Part shown: positions 19,249-27,975 of the stretch, piece by piece
Layout: every line of letters starts with the position of its first letter
Numbering within the stretch: position 1 is the first letter of the stretch
NCBI RefSeq assembly: GCF_002218065.1
Contig: NZ_BDUB01000001.1
Span: 879,567 to 943,566 of the forward strand
Length of the DNA stretch: 64,000 nt
Direction of reading: 5' to 3'
Source of the DNA: Nodularia sp. NIES-3585
GTDB lineage: Bacteria > Cyanobacteriota > Cyanobacteriia > Cyanobacteriales > Nostocaceae
Program-made: the position numbers and the translations under genes
The notes under the pieces: generated by a model
Database searches by the model: none
What the model was told of the DNA's origin: nothing
What the model saw: the letters and a program-made list of their open reading frames with translations, nothing else

Positions 19249-20973
19249 ATGAAAACTCAAAAACCAATCCCTGTTGACAGCAGTTCAGAAAGCAAAAAAG
19301 TGCCAGTAGAAGAGCCTTCGACAAATGAACTCCCAACTATAGAATTTCCTTCGCGCGGGAAACTCAAAGCCAGTTCTTGGCGCATACATCAAAAAATTGG
19401 TTATGGTTATTTTGTGGCGATTGGAATTGGTTTTTTTGGCTCACTGACTGGGTTGGTAATTGCCAATTACTACCGAGGACGAGAAATCAGGCAATTCAAT
19501 CAAGCCCAAGAGCAAAGGGAATTACTGACAAATTATAAAGATGCCGTATTAGAGGCAAAATTGTATAGCTCCAATTTAGTTGCTGTTTTGGAAAATTCAC
19601 AAGGATTACCACATAAAAAAAAGCAATTTCTTCAGAGTGTTAACACAGCTAAAAGTTTAGAGCAAGAAATTACAGAATATATAGACACAAAGCCCGATAG
19701 ATTAGCCGCAACAAGTTCTAATTTACAAGTCTTATTACAGGATTATGGCATTAGTTTAAAACTATACGTTGACGAAATAGAGGCTGTTTTACAAGAAATC
19801 TATCTTCAGCAAGCACAGCCAGAACAGACTGCAATTGTACGAGAGCAGTTACTAAAAATCATGCGTGGTGAAACAGCCATGCAGCTAGAGCAACTTTCCC
19901 AAAGATTAACTAATATCCTGAAAATTGCTGAAAAACAAGAAAAAGCCAGGCAACAAGATGTAGAACAAGCTAAAAAGGTTGAGAGATTTATCGTGATGAT
20001 GAGTATGCTGGTATCAGTGGCGATCGCGGCTATTGTAGCTTGGCGAACCAGCCGCGCGATCGCAGAACCAGTGATCATTGTAACTCAAGTAGCTGAACAA
20101 GTAGCAAGAAAATCTAATTTTGATTTACGCGCTCCTGTTACCACTGAAGATGAAATTGGCTTATTAGCTAAATCGCTAAATCGATTGATTGAACGTGTCT
20201 CTGAACGAACAAAAGAACTAGAACAAGCTAAGGAATTAGCCGAAGCTGCGAGTAAAGCCAAAAGTGTATTTTTAGCCAACGTCAGCCACGAATTACGCAC
20301 GCCATTAAATGCTGTGATTGGCTTGAGTCAATTACTGCAAGATGATGCTACCGATTTAGAGTTATCGGGAGATTTCATTACTGACTTAGAAACAATCAAC
20401 TCTGCTGGTAGACATCTGCTGGAACTGATTAATGACATTCTCGATTTGTCAAAAATTGAAGCGGGAAAAATGACTCTTTACCCAGAGACATTTGAGATTG
20501 CGACGCTGATCAATAATGTGGTTCTAACAGTCAAATCTGCTATGGACAAAAATAATAATATCCTAGAAGTGTATTGTGATCAGCAACTCGGCACAATGTA
20601 CGCAGATCAAACTCGGATGCGGCAAGTGTTATTGAACTTACTCAGCAATGCTGCCAAGTTTACCACTAATGGCAAAGTAATTTTAACAGTCAAGAACGAA
20701 AAGACAAATTTATTACCAGAGAGTCCTTTGGGTGTAATTACTTTCAGCGTGGCTGACACGGGTATTGGGATGTCTCATAGTCAACAGCAACAATTGTTTA
20801 AACCTTTTACACAAGGGGATACATCAACCACAAAAAGGTATGGTGGAACTGGATTGGGTTTAGCAATTAGCCGCCATTTTTGCCGAATGATGGGTGGTGA
20901 AGTTTTGGTTAAAAGTCAGCCTGGGGTGGGATCTATTTTCACTGTTCATCTACCACTGACTATGCAAGATTAA
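19249..20973 (+). CDS. Membrane sensor histidine kinase, 574 aa
   Basis: The ATG follows an excellent AAGGAGG. Two membrane helices (about 51-74 and 246-266) enclose a helical extracytoplasmic sensor of about 170 residues with no recognised ligand fold. A HAMP linker (267-320) and coiled coil lead to HisKA with SHELRTPLN (His347 phosphoacceptor) and a HATPase_c domain with NLLSNAAKF (N box), DTGIGM (503-508) and GGTGLGLA. All catalytic motifs are intact. No response regulator lies nearby, so it is an orphan kinase. Signal unknown. Confidence 0.93.
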   Translation: MKTQKPIPVDSSSESKKVPVEEPSTNELPTIEFPSRGKLKASSWRIHQKIGYGYFVAIGIGFFGSLTGLVIANYYRGREIRQFNQAQEQRELLTNYKDAVLEAKLYSSNLVAVLENSQGLPHKKKQFLQSVNTAKSLEQEITEYIDTKPDRLAATSSNLQVLLQDYGISLKLYVDEIEAVLQEIYLQQAQPEQTAIVREQLLKIMRGETAMQLEQLSQRLTNILKIAEKQEKARQQDVEQAKKVERFIVMMSMLVSVAIAAIVAWRTSRAIAEPVIIVTQVAEQVARKSNFDLRAPVTTEDEIGLLAKSLNRLIERVSERTKELEQAKELAEAASKAKSVFLANVSHELRTPLNAVIGLSQLLQDDATDLELSGDFITDLETINSAGRHLLELINDILDLSKIEAGKMTLYPETFEIATLINNVVLTVKSAMDKNNNILEVYCDQQLGTMYADQTRMRQVLLNLLSNAAKFTTNGKVILTVKNEKTNLLPESPLGVITFSVADTGIGMSHSQQQQLFKPFTQGDTSTTKRYGGTGLGLAISRHFCRMMGGEVLVKSQPGVGSIFTVHLPLTMQD

Positions 20974-21038
20974 TGGCGCATGGGTTCAGAGGTGATGAAT
21001 CCTGTCTTTACAGCTGGCTTAAAATGTGGCAGAAAATT

Positions 21039-21111
21039 GTAGGTTGGGTTGAAGTAACCAAACCCAAGATCATTGACAGCGTTGGGTTGCGCTGCGCTTA
21101 ACCCAACCTAC
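21039..21111. repeat. Dispersed palindromic repeat
   Basis: GTAGGTTGGGTT (21039-21050) faces AACCCAACCTAC (21100-21111), perfect 12-bp arms; an inner GGGTTGCGCTGCGCTTAACCC stem also forms. Confidence 0.75.
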
Positions 21112-21143
21112 GTTTAAGGGACTATTTTAGGCTTGTTAGTCCA

Positions 21144-21223
21144 GTAGGGTGTGCTATGGAAGTTAGTCCTAACGCAACTAAAATCGAAGATGGTGCGTTG
21201 CGCTACGCGACAACACACCCTAC
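21144..21223. repeat. Dispersed palindromic repeat
   Basis: GTAGGGTGTG (21144-21153) faces CACACCCTAC (21214-21223), with an inner GCGTTGCGCTACGCGAC palindrome. It lies 33 bp after the previous repeat and is of the same kind but diverged. Confidence 0.75.
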
Positions 21224-21286
21224 AAAAGTTCAACCATAGGTGTACTCTGCTAATATGCAAGTGGTCGATGATCTACCCACACCGCT

Positions 21287-23611
21287 ATGACAACAACTAT
21301 TGACTTTCTCAGCCATCTTAACCCCAGCCAACGTCAAGCTGTCGAACATTATTGCGGCCCTTTGTTAGTTGTTGCTGGCGCTGGTTCGGGTAAAACACGA
21401 GCGTTAACTTATCGTATTGCTAATCTGATTCTCAAACACAGTGTAGATCCTGAGCATATCCTGGCGGTTACCTTCACTAATAAAGCCGCACGGGAAATGA
21501 AGGAACGGATTCAAAAGCTATTTGCTGAAAATTTGGCTATGAAACAACATGGTCAAAAATTTGATTTGTTGACGGAATACCAACAAATGCAATTGCGATC
21601 GCAAGTCTATAAAAATACGATTAAAGACTTGTGGTGTGGCACTTTTCACAGTTTATTTTCCCGGATTCTGCGTTTTGATGTAGACAAATACCAAGACGAA
21701 AAAGGCAGACGTTGGAATCGCAATTTCTCTATCTTTGACGAATCCGATGTCATGAGTCTGATGAAAGAAATTGTGAATAAACAGCTAAATTTAGACGATA
21801 AGAAGTTTGATGCTCGTTCTGTGCGCTACGCGATTAGTAATGCGAAGAACCAAGGCTTATCACCCCAGGAGTTTGAGCGCGAACAGCCTAATTATCGGGG
21901 TAGGGTAATCGCTCAAGTTTACAATTGTTATCAAGATAAGTTAGCAGAAAATAATGCTCTCGATTTTGATGACTTAATTCTAGTACCTACAAGATTATTT
22001 CAGCAAAATGAGCAGGTTTTAGGTTATTGGCACCGCAAGTTTGGCCATATTCTTGTAGATGAATATCAAGATACTAACCGCACTCAGTATGATTTGATTC
22101 GGCTGTTAGTAACTAATGGTGAAGAAAGCAAGAGTGCATGGGAATGGCAAAATCGCTCAGTATTTGTGGTGGGTGATGCGGATCAGTCGATTTACAGTTT
22201 TAGAATGGCTGATTTCACCATCTTGTTAGAATTTCAGCAAGACTTTGGCGATGGTTTAGATGATGATGATACTCGCTCGATGGTGAAGCTAGAGGAAAAT
22301 TATCGCTCTTGTGAGAATATTCTGCAAGCAGCTAATGAATTAATTGAAAATAATACTCAACGGATTGATAAAATACTGAAAGCCACGCGGGGAACGGGTG
22401 AGCAGATTTATTGTCATAAAGCAGATAATGAAATGGAAGAAGCCGAGTTTGTCATTGGGCAAATTCGCACTTTAGAACAGCAAAATCCTGAATTAGATTG
22501 GGGTAGCTTTGCCATACTTTATCGGACTAATGCCCAATCACGACCTTTTGAAGAATTGTTAGTGAGGAATCAAATTCCTTATACAGTGGTGGGGGGAATG
22601 AAGTTTTACGATCGCAAAGAAATTAAAGATGTTATAGCTTATTTAAGAGCGATCGCTAACCCTGCGGATACAGTTAGTTTACTCCGAGTTATCAATACTC
22701 CCCGGCGTGGTATTGGTAAAGCCACCATTGAAAGCTTAGTTAACGCTTCCTATGAATTGGGGACACCCCTGTGGGAAATACTCAGCGATGAAACATCTGT
22801 TAATACATTAGCTGGACGTTCGGCGAAAGCTGTGAATAACTTTGCCAAAATGATCAGCAAGTGCAAAGAACAAGCAGCAACGGTTCCAGTTTCCGAACTT
22901 TTACAAGAACTGTTAAATGAGTCTGGTTATATTCAAGACTTACAAAATCAAGGCACAGATGAAGCCGAAGATAGAATCCAAAACGTCCAGGAACTTTACA
23001 ACGCCGTACTCCAATTTCAAGAAGAAAGCGAAGATGTTTCCCTAACAGCTTTTCTGCAAAGTAGCGCCCTCAGTTCTGATTTGGATAATTTAAAGGACGG
23101 GCAAAAAGCAGTATCTTTAATGACTTTGCACTCTTCTAAAGGACTGGAATTTCCCGTAGTGTTTTTAGTGGGTTTGGAACAGGGTTTATTTCCTAATTAC
23201 CGTTCTATAAACAACCCAGAATCCTTAGAAGAGGAACGCCGTCTGTGTTATGTGGGAATTACTCGCGCCCAAGAACGGTTATATATATCACACGCTCGTG
23301 AACGGCGCTTGTATGGTTCTCGTGAACCGGCGATGCGATCGCAATTTCTCGATGAATTACCGGAAGAACTATTAAATACTCGCAATAAAGGTCGTCATAC
23401 GCAGACCAAAACTGCTGCTAAAGCTGGTGGTAAGCCCTATACACCCCACAATTGGCAAGTAGGCGATCGCGTCTTACATAAATCCTTTGGTATTGGTGAA
23501 ATTACGCACGTTTTTGGTGAAAGTAATAAGGTGTCTGTGGCGATTAAATTCGCCAGTTTGGGACAAAAAATTGTTGACCCCAGGTTAGCGCAGTTGCAAA
23601 AAGTGGAGTAA
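21287..23611 (+). CDS. pcrA: UvrD/PcrA-type superfamily 1 DNA helicase, 774 aa
   Basis: A 3'-5' DNA helicase for repair and replication restart. Motifs run in order: Q motif LNPSQRQAV, Walker A GAGSGKT (32-38), TFTNKAA (Ia), DEYQDTN (II), VGDADQSIYSFR (III), LEENYRS (IV), LMTLHSSKGLEF (V) and VGITRAQERLYI (VI). The C-terminus (VGDRVLHKSFGIGEI and VAIKFASLGQKIVDP) is the PcrA-type RNA-polymerase-interacting tail. ATG at 21287 gives the family start. Confidence 0.95.
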   Translation: MTTTIDFLSHLNPSQRQAVEHYCGPLLVVAGAGSGKTRALTYRIANLILKHSVDPEHILAVTFTNKAAREMKERIQKLFAENLAMKQHGQKFDLLTEYQQMQLRSQVYKNTIKDLWCGTFHSLFSRILRFDVDKYQDEKGRRWNRNFSIFDESDVMSLMKEIVNKQLNLDDKKFDARSVRYAISNAKNQGLSPQEFEREQPNYRGRVIAQVYNCYQDKLAENNALDFDDLILVPTRLFQQNEQVLGYWHRKFGHILVDEYQDTNRTQYDLIRLLVTNGEESKSAWEWQNRSVFVVGDADQSIYSFRMADFTILLEFQQDFGDGLDDDDTRSMVKLEENYRSCENILQAANELIENNTQRIDKILKATRGTGEQIYCHKADNEMEEAEFVIGQIRTLEQQNPELDWGSFAILYRTNAQSRPFEELLVRNQIPYTVVGGMKFYDRKEIKDVIAYLRAIANPADTVSLLRVINTPRRGIGKATIESLVNASYELGTPLWEILSDETSVNTLAGRSAKAVNNFAKMISKCKEQAATVPVSELLQELLNESGYIQDLQNQGTDEAEDRIQNVQELYNAVLQFQEESEDVSLTAFLQSSALSSDLDNLKDGQKAVSLMTLHSSKGLEFPVVFLVGLEQGLFPNYRSINNPESLEEERRLCYVGITRAQERLYISHARERRLYGSREPAMRSQFLDELPEELLNTRNKGRHTQTKTAAKAGGKPYTPHNWQVGDRVLHKSFGIGEITHVFGESNKVSVAIKFASLGQKIVDPRLAQLQKVE

Positions 23612-23633
23612 TATTTTTGGGTTCTATAAAGAT

Positions 23634-23930
23634 TTAAGCTAATTCTATTTCTTCAAAGTGTTCAACAGTGGGAAATGGCTCATAGAAATGATGCAGCAAG
23701 TTTTTCCACTCTTGATACTCAGCAGAACCTCTAAATCCTACCGTATGATCTTCTAAAGTTTCCCATTTAACAAGTAATAAATATTTATCTTGAGCTTCGA
23801 TGCATCTATGAAGTTCGTGGGATAAATATCCTTTACTTGAAGAGATAATACTAGAAGCTTTTTTGAAAGCAGATTCAAAATTATCTTCCAGTCCAGGTTT
23901 GATATTTAGGATAACTGCCTCTAATATCAT
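23634..23930 (-). CDS. ABM-family small monooxygenase-like protein, 98 aa
   Basis: A dimeric alpha/beta barrel fold is indicated by ILEAVILNIKPGLEDNFESA at the start, SKGYLSHELHRC, YLLLVKWETLEDHTVGFRGS and a C-terminal HHFYEPFPTVEHFEEI. Proteins of this fold include antibiotic biosynthesis monooxygenases, heme-degrading enzymes and many of unknown role. It ends 22 bases after the helicase stop and is convergent with it. No partner gene identifies the substrate. Confidence 0.8.
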   Translation of the reverse strand: MILEAVILNIKPGLEDNFESAFKKASSIISSSKGYLSHELHRCIEAQDKYLLLVKWETLEDHTVGFRGSAEYQEWKNLLHHFYEPFPTVEHFEEIELA

Positions 23931-24016
23931 ACACTTTTTCCTGATCAGTTGATGTGATTTAGTATAAATTGTTGATTTTAGGGTAGCACAATTGCAAAGA
24001 GTAGATTGAGATATGT

Positions 24017-24658
24017 TTAAATATATTGCTTAATTATATAGGCGATCGCAGCACAAAACTCTTCGTATTGACCGTTGGTATTGAATTGAGAAAAACTGAG
24101 AAATAGTTTTTGTTTCTCATCATTTGTGAGTTCTTCAAAGCCTTCCAATATGCCGTCTATGGCATCACTACGCAAACTTTTCAATTTGTCAATATTGAGT
24201 CCTAGCTTATTAATTGTTGTATCGGCAGCATCTTTTTTGTCTGGACTTTGTTGTGCTAAAATCTGCCCATCTTCTGTATATCTAAAGTAATCAGCGCAAT
24301 TAACATCTAAAGGCGAAACCATTAAATTATCATCGTACCATTTATCTTTTTTTTTACCGCAATGCAAAGGTTCTTTACGTATAGTATCTTTTTGACATGA
24401 AGCCAACATATTTTTGTAGTCTAGCGCTAACTCAGGATAATTTGTTCTTGGTTTTAAATGTTCAATATGGCTATTATCACTATTAATCTGTCTTCCACAG
24501 TAACAACAAATAAACCCTTTTTCTTGTAACAAAGATTGATGTACATCAAGTTTTTCAGGGTTACTGAAATTTTCCCAACTTGGTTGCCAATCGTCATTTG
24601 CTATTTGTTTCCAAGCGGTCAAGCTTTGCGTTTCTTCACTTTTTTGAATATATTTCAA
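24017..24658 (-). CDS. ptuB: PtuB-like HNH endonuclease (TIGR02646 type), 213 aa
   Basis: The N-terminus MKYIQKSEETQSLTAWK is typical of the HNH protein found in Septu and some retron systems. The nuclease core is CYCG (52-55), HIEHLKP (64-70, first catalytic histidine pair), LDYKNMLASCQ (N83, C88) and a later HCGKKKD. It should cut DNA once released or activated by its ATPase partner. The ATG overlaps the end of that gene by four bases (ATGA), so the two are translated together. No reverse transcriptase lies nearby, which favours stand-alone Septu over a retron. Confidence 0.85.
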   Translation of the reverse strand: MKYIQKSEETQSLTAWKQIANDDWQPSWENFSNPEKLDVHQSLLQEKGFICCYCGRQINSDNSHIEHLKPRTNYPELALDYKNMLASCQKDTIRKEPLHCGKKKDKWYDDNLMVSPLDVNCADYFRYTEDGQILAQQSPDKKDAADTTINKLGLNIDKLKSLRSDAIDGILEGFEELTNDEKQKLFLSFSQFNTNGQYEEFCAAIAYIIKQYI

Positions 24659-25926
24659 CGCTTCAAAATCTCCTTGCGCCTAATAGATACACGTGCCTTT
24701 ACCAATTCTCCTTCATCTTCTCCGATGATTTCGGCAATATCTTGAGATAGTTGCCTAGCATCGTCAAGATTTCCTGCTTCGATTAGTCTAAACAACTCAT
24801 GTAAACGATCCTTAATTTTTTGCGGTCGTGCCGGAACACCCATGAGGTCTTCTAAAATACGATTGCTATCTCTCCCAAAGGAACTTTCTGGACGTTTAGC
24901 GATAACACCTTTATCTGTTTTTTCTAAAAGATAAATTCCTTCTGGTTTGACATCACTAATTACTTGAGGAGAATGAGTAGTTACAATAAATTGACAATTA
25001 GGAAATGTTCTTGTCAAATCTGGAATAATTCCTCTTTGCCATTTCGGGTGTAAGTGCAGTTCAATTTCATCAATTAAAATAATACCACTACCTTGCAGTG
25101 GATCTGGTAAACCGGGATTAGCAATTGCCAAACGTCTAGCTAAATCTCCCACCATTGCCAACAAGCACTTCTCTCCATCAGATAGCTGATTAACTATGAG
25201 TTCTTCACCTTGTTTTTGTAAAGTCATTCTTAAGGGAGAACGCCGTACCCGTAAATTAGAAAAACTTGGAATTAGTGAAGTTATGGCTTGTCTCACTGCT
25301 ACTAATTGCTTATCCCTATAAGCAGTATTATTTTCTAGACGCAATTCATTCTCTAAATCTTCTTGCTTTCTAAACCATTCAAAGAAAATTCTAAACTCAG
25401 TTCCTAATCCTGTCTTTACATTTCCTGTAAGTGCATTTTCATAGGCATCTATTTGTTCAAATGAATGCTTTGTCCGAATCTTAAATGGAATATCCAAAAC
25501 TGCCCGATTCGTCGAGTAATAAACTACGATAGGGATATTAAATCCAAGAGATGTATGTAATTTCCTTTTAATACTTTCAGCAACTTTTGTCATGGCTGAT
25601 AGGTTACTGCTGGTATCTTTATTACGTCCTTTTTTGATTTTTGTCAAAGACCATGTTATTTCTTCAGAATCAAATGAAGTATTAATCTCGTTATGTGTTT
25701 CCTTCTCTCCATTAGTAATATCTTCTTCTGTAAAAAATCTTCCCGAAGGCGTAGAATGTTGAATAGAGCTAGTAAAACGTGACAAAAGAATAGTCAGACA
25801 GTCAATAATACTCGATTTACCTACGCCGTTAATACCAATTAAAACAGTTGGTTCATTTTGATTAAAATCCAACGTCAAATCGCCGATTCCACGGAAGGAT
25901 TGCATTTTTAGACGCTTGACTTTCAT
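24655..25926 (-). CDS. ptuA: PtuA-like AAA (ABC/SMC-type) ATPase of Septu defence, 423 aa
   Basis: Walker A is GINGVGKS (31-38), the ABC-like signature LSDGEK (248-253), Walker B IILIDE (282-287) followed by HLHP, and the switch histidine lies in TTHSPQ (315-321). This is the OLD/SMC-like AAA_21 type. A C-terminal helical region (GVPARPQKIKDRLHEL, LSQDIAEIIGEDEG) probably holds the HNH subunit. In Septu, PtuA restrains PtuB until phage infection changes nucleotide levels. It is first in the two-gene operon, start ATG at 25926. Confidence 0.85.
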   Translation of the reverse strand: MKVKRLKMQSFRGIGDLTLDFNQNEPTVLIGINGVGKSSIIDCLTILLSRFTSSIQHSTPSGRFFTEEDITNGEKETHNEINTSFDSEEITWSLTKIKKGRNKDTSSNLSAMTKVAESIKRKLHTSLGFNIPIVVYYSTNRAVLDIPFKIRTKHSFEQIDAYENALTGNVKTGLGTEFRIFFEWFRKQEDLENELRLENNTAYRDKQLVAVRQAITSLIPSFSNLRVRRSPLRMTLQKQGEELIVNQLSDGEKCLLAMVGDLARRLAIANPGLPDPLQGSGIILIDEIELHLHPKWQRGIIPDLTRTFPNCQFIVTTHSPQVISDVKPEGIYLLEKTDKGVIAKRPESSFGRDSNRILEDLMGVPARPQKIKDRLHELFRLIEAGNLDDARQLSQDIAEIIGEDEGELVKARVSIRRKEILKR

Positions 25927-25962
25927 AGTTTTAACTCAACAGAATACAGTTTATTTACTAGT

Positions 25963-25987
25963 CCCCTCCTCGCTTGCGGGGAGGGGG
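25963..25987. repeat. CCCCTCC/GGAGGGG palindromic repeat
   Basis: CCCCTCCTCGC and GCGGGGAGGGG pair around a two-base gap. The element sits between the phosphoesterase stop and the ptuA start and is a common Nostocales repeat. Confidence 0.6.
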
Positions 25988-26025
25988 GTGGGGTTCAAGT
26001 ACCTACTCAACTGAGAAACGCTATA

Positions 26026-26940
26026 TTAAGCTGATTGAAACTGAATCACACCATAATCAAAAATCCGTTTATCAGTACCCATAGCACTCACTTCAATTCT
26101 GTCTGGATAAACATTATAGGCAGCAAAAGCCAATCTGTCAGCAGAACGTTGTGTCCACTCAGAACGCCCTACAGCACGAACACCTGCACCACTCCCAGTA
26201 GTTAAATAAGTTGTGCCATCAATAGCATGAGTCCGCTCATAATGATGGTCGTGACCATTGATGTAAAGTTGCACATTGTACTTTTTAAATAAAGGCGCGA
26301 AACGTTTAATCAGTCTTTGACTAACTCCATAGTGACCTGATGAATAAAAGGGATTATGCCCAAATACCACTTTCCAAGGTGCATCACTAAGGCTTAATTC
26401 TTGCTCTAACCAAACTACTTGTTTTTCCCAATCAGCATTACCGTTAGTATCTAAAGCAAAAAACTGTACAGCGTCACGGCGAAATGTGTAATAACGCCCC
26501 TGCATATTAAAGCCGGGATATTTAATTTGTGGGTCACCATTTTCGGTGCGAATATCGTGATTACCTAAACAAGCATGGAATTTTACGCCCTGAGACAATA
26601 ATTCTTTATAGGGACGCTCAAAAACTGCACCGATTTTTTCAATTTCGCCATCATTGTAAATGTTGTCTCCAGCTAAAACCACTAAATCATAAGGGTTTTT
26701 CTGGTGATAATAATTCATCGCCCCAGCTACAGCATATTGACCTCTAGCGCCTGTCCCTGTGTCTGCAACAGAGGTAAAACGTAATAGTAAGTCGTTTTTG
26801 GGTGGGGTGGCGGCTATAACTGCTGAATTTGCAATATTAGCAATTTGGCTATTTTGACGAGCTAGCTTCCAGCCTACAAGTCCTGTGCCAATTGTGCCAA
26901 GACTACCTAAAAATAAGAATTGTCGGCGTTTCAGGTTCAT
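26026..26940 (-). CDS. Exported metallophosphoesterase, tartrate-resistant acid phosphatase type, 304 aa
   Basis: A twin-arginine-like leader (LKRRQFLFLG, then a hydrophobic stretch to about residue 25) suggests Tat export. The metal-binding motifs are SVADTGTG, GDNIYNDGEI, GNHD, FGHNPFYSSG and NGHDHHYER, in the order of purple/TRAP-type acid phosphatases. It should hydrolyse phosphomonoesters outside the cytoplasm, perhaps in phosphate acquisition. It sits alone; no Pho box was identified. Confidence 0.88.
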   Translation of the reverse strand: MNLKRRQFLFLGSLGTIGTGLVGWKLARQNSQIANIANSAVIAATPPKNDLLLRFTSVADTGTGARGQYAVAGAMNYYHQKNPYDLVVLAGDNIYNDGEIEKIGAVFERPYKELLSQGVKFHACLGNHDIRTENGDPQIKYPGFNMQGRYYTFRRDAVQFFALDTNGNADWEKQVVWLEQELSLSDAPWKVVFGHNPFYSSGHYGVSQRLIKRFAPLFKKYNVQLYINGHDHHYERTHAIDGTTYLTTGSGAGVRAVGRSEWTQRSADRLAFAAYNVYPDRIEVSAMGTDKRIFDYGVIQFQSA

Positions 26941-27068
26941 AAACTTACCAAACTCAATACCTAGTCAGTTTAACAGCACTTTTTTGGTGATACATTAAGG
27001 CACAACAGGCAGCAGCAATAATAATGCTAGTTATTTGTCTTTAAGTCGCTGTTTTTGGGGAAAGTTCC

Positions 27069-27926
27069 ATGTCACAAGACAATCAAAACTCACAACCTGA
27101 TTCGTCTCGCGAACCCGAAGCCAATCAGTCCCGCCAAGCATCCTTTTGGAAAGTTAAAATTATCCAAATTCTCCGAGGGACGATTGGAATTTTAGAAACG
27201 ACGGTAGTCAAACTAGAGACTTCACCTCCAGCAGGTACTGAAGAAACTCCCAGTTTTTGGCAAGGTCTGGAAACACAATGGAATAGATTTTTAAGACAAG
27301 TCCGCTTGTTTCTACCATCAAATGTGTCTAACAATTTGTCAGATCCAGTTTTGACGGGCATTTTAGCGGTAATTACTGTGGCGGGAATTTGGTCAACTAC
27401 AACCCTTTTTGCTCAGAAGCCGACTGAAGTGGCGACAGTTCCCCCAGTTGAGGAAGTTCCCGCACCTACACCGACAATAACTATTCCACCAGAGTTAACA
27501 GCACCGGAACCTATCCCCGAATCAACGCCAACGCCGGAACCTATTCCCGAACCAACACCAACGCCAGAACCTATACCAGAACCTACGCCGGAACCTACGC
27601 CGATCATCAAATTGACACCAGAAGAATCCTTGATTGCAGCTATTGAAAATCAAGTAGCCGAAATAAGCGCTCGCTTTGCCTCTGGTCTGATACAGTCAAT
27701 ACAAGCTAACTTCCGCACCAGTAATTTGACTATCAAAATTAATGATGATTGGTACACTCTCCCAAAATCTGAACAACAGCAACTAGCTGGGGAAATATTA
27801 CAACGTTCTCAAGAACTTGACTTTACTCATCTAGAAATTATCGACTCCCAAGACAAGCTGATAGCACGTAACCCAGTGGTTGGTAATGAGATGATTATTT
27901 TTCAACCGCAAAGAAACTTAACATAA
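27069..27926 (+). CDS. Proline-rich single-pass membrane protein, 285 aa
   Basis: A polar N-terminus (1-90) precedes one membrane helix (about 94-114). A P/E/T-rich stretch (125-180) with an IPEPTPTPEP repeat follows, then a folded C-terminal domain (NQVAEISARFASGLIQSIQA to IARNPVVGNEMIIFQP). The Pro-rich segment would span the periplasm or separate the domain from the membrane. I do not recognise the C-terminal domain. It lies 49 bp before the DUF389 gene on the same strand, suggesting an operon. Confidence 0.8.
   Translation: MSQDNQNSQPDSSREPEANQSRQASFWKVKIIQILRGTIGILETTVVKLETSPPAGTEETPSFWQGLETQWNRFLRQVRLFLPSNVSNNLSDPVLTGILAVITVAGIWSTTTLFAQKPTEVATVPPVEEVPAPTPTITIPPELTAPEPIPESTPTPEPIPEPTPTPEPIPEPTPEPTPIIKLTPEESLIAAIENQVAEISARFASGLIQSIQANFRTSNLTIKINDDWYTLPKSEQQQLAGEILQRSQELDFTHLEIIDSQDKLIARNPVVGNEMIIFQPQRNLT
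27507..27602 (+). repeat. Proline-coding tandem repeat
   Basis: Imperfect 30-base units encode EPIPEPTPTP three times, then EPTPEPTP. The copies differ mostly at third positions. Confidence 0.65.
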
Positions 27927-27975
27927 CATTCTGCCAATTATTATTCAATTAGTTGAGTCGCATTAGGACTTTGAT

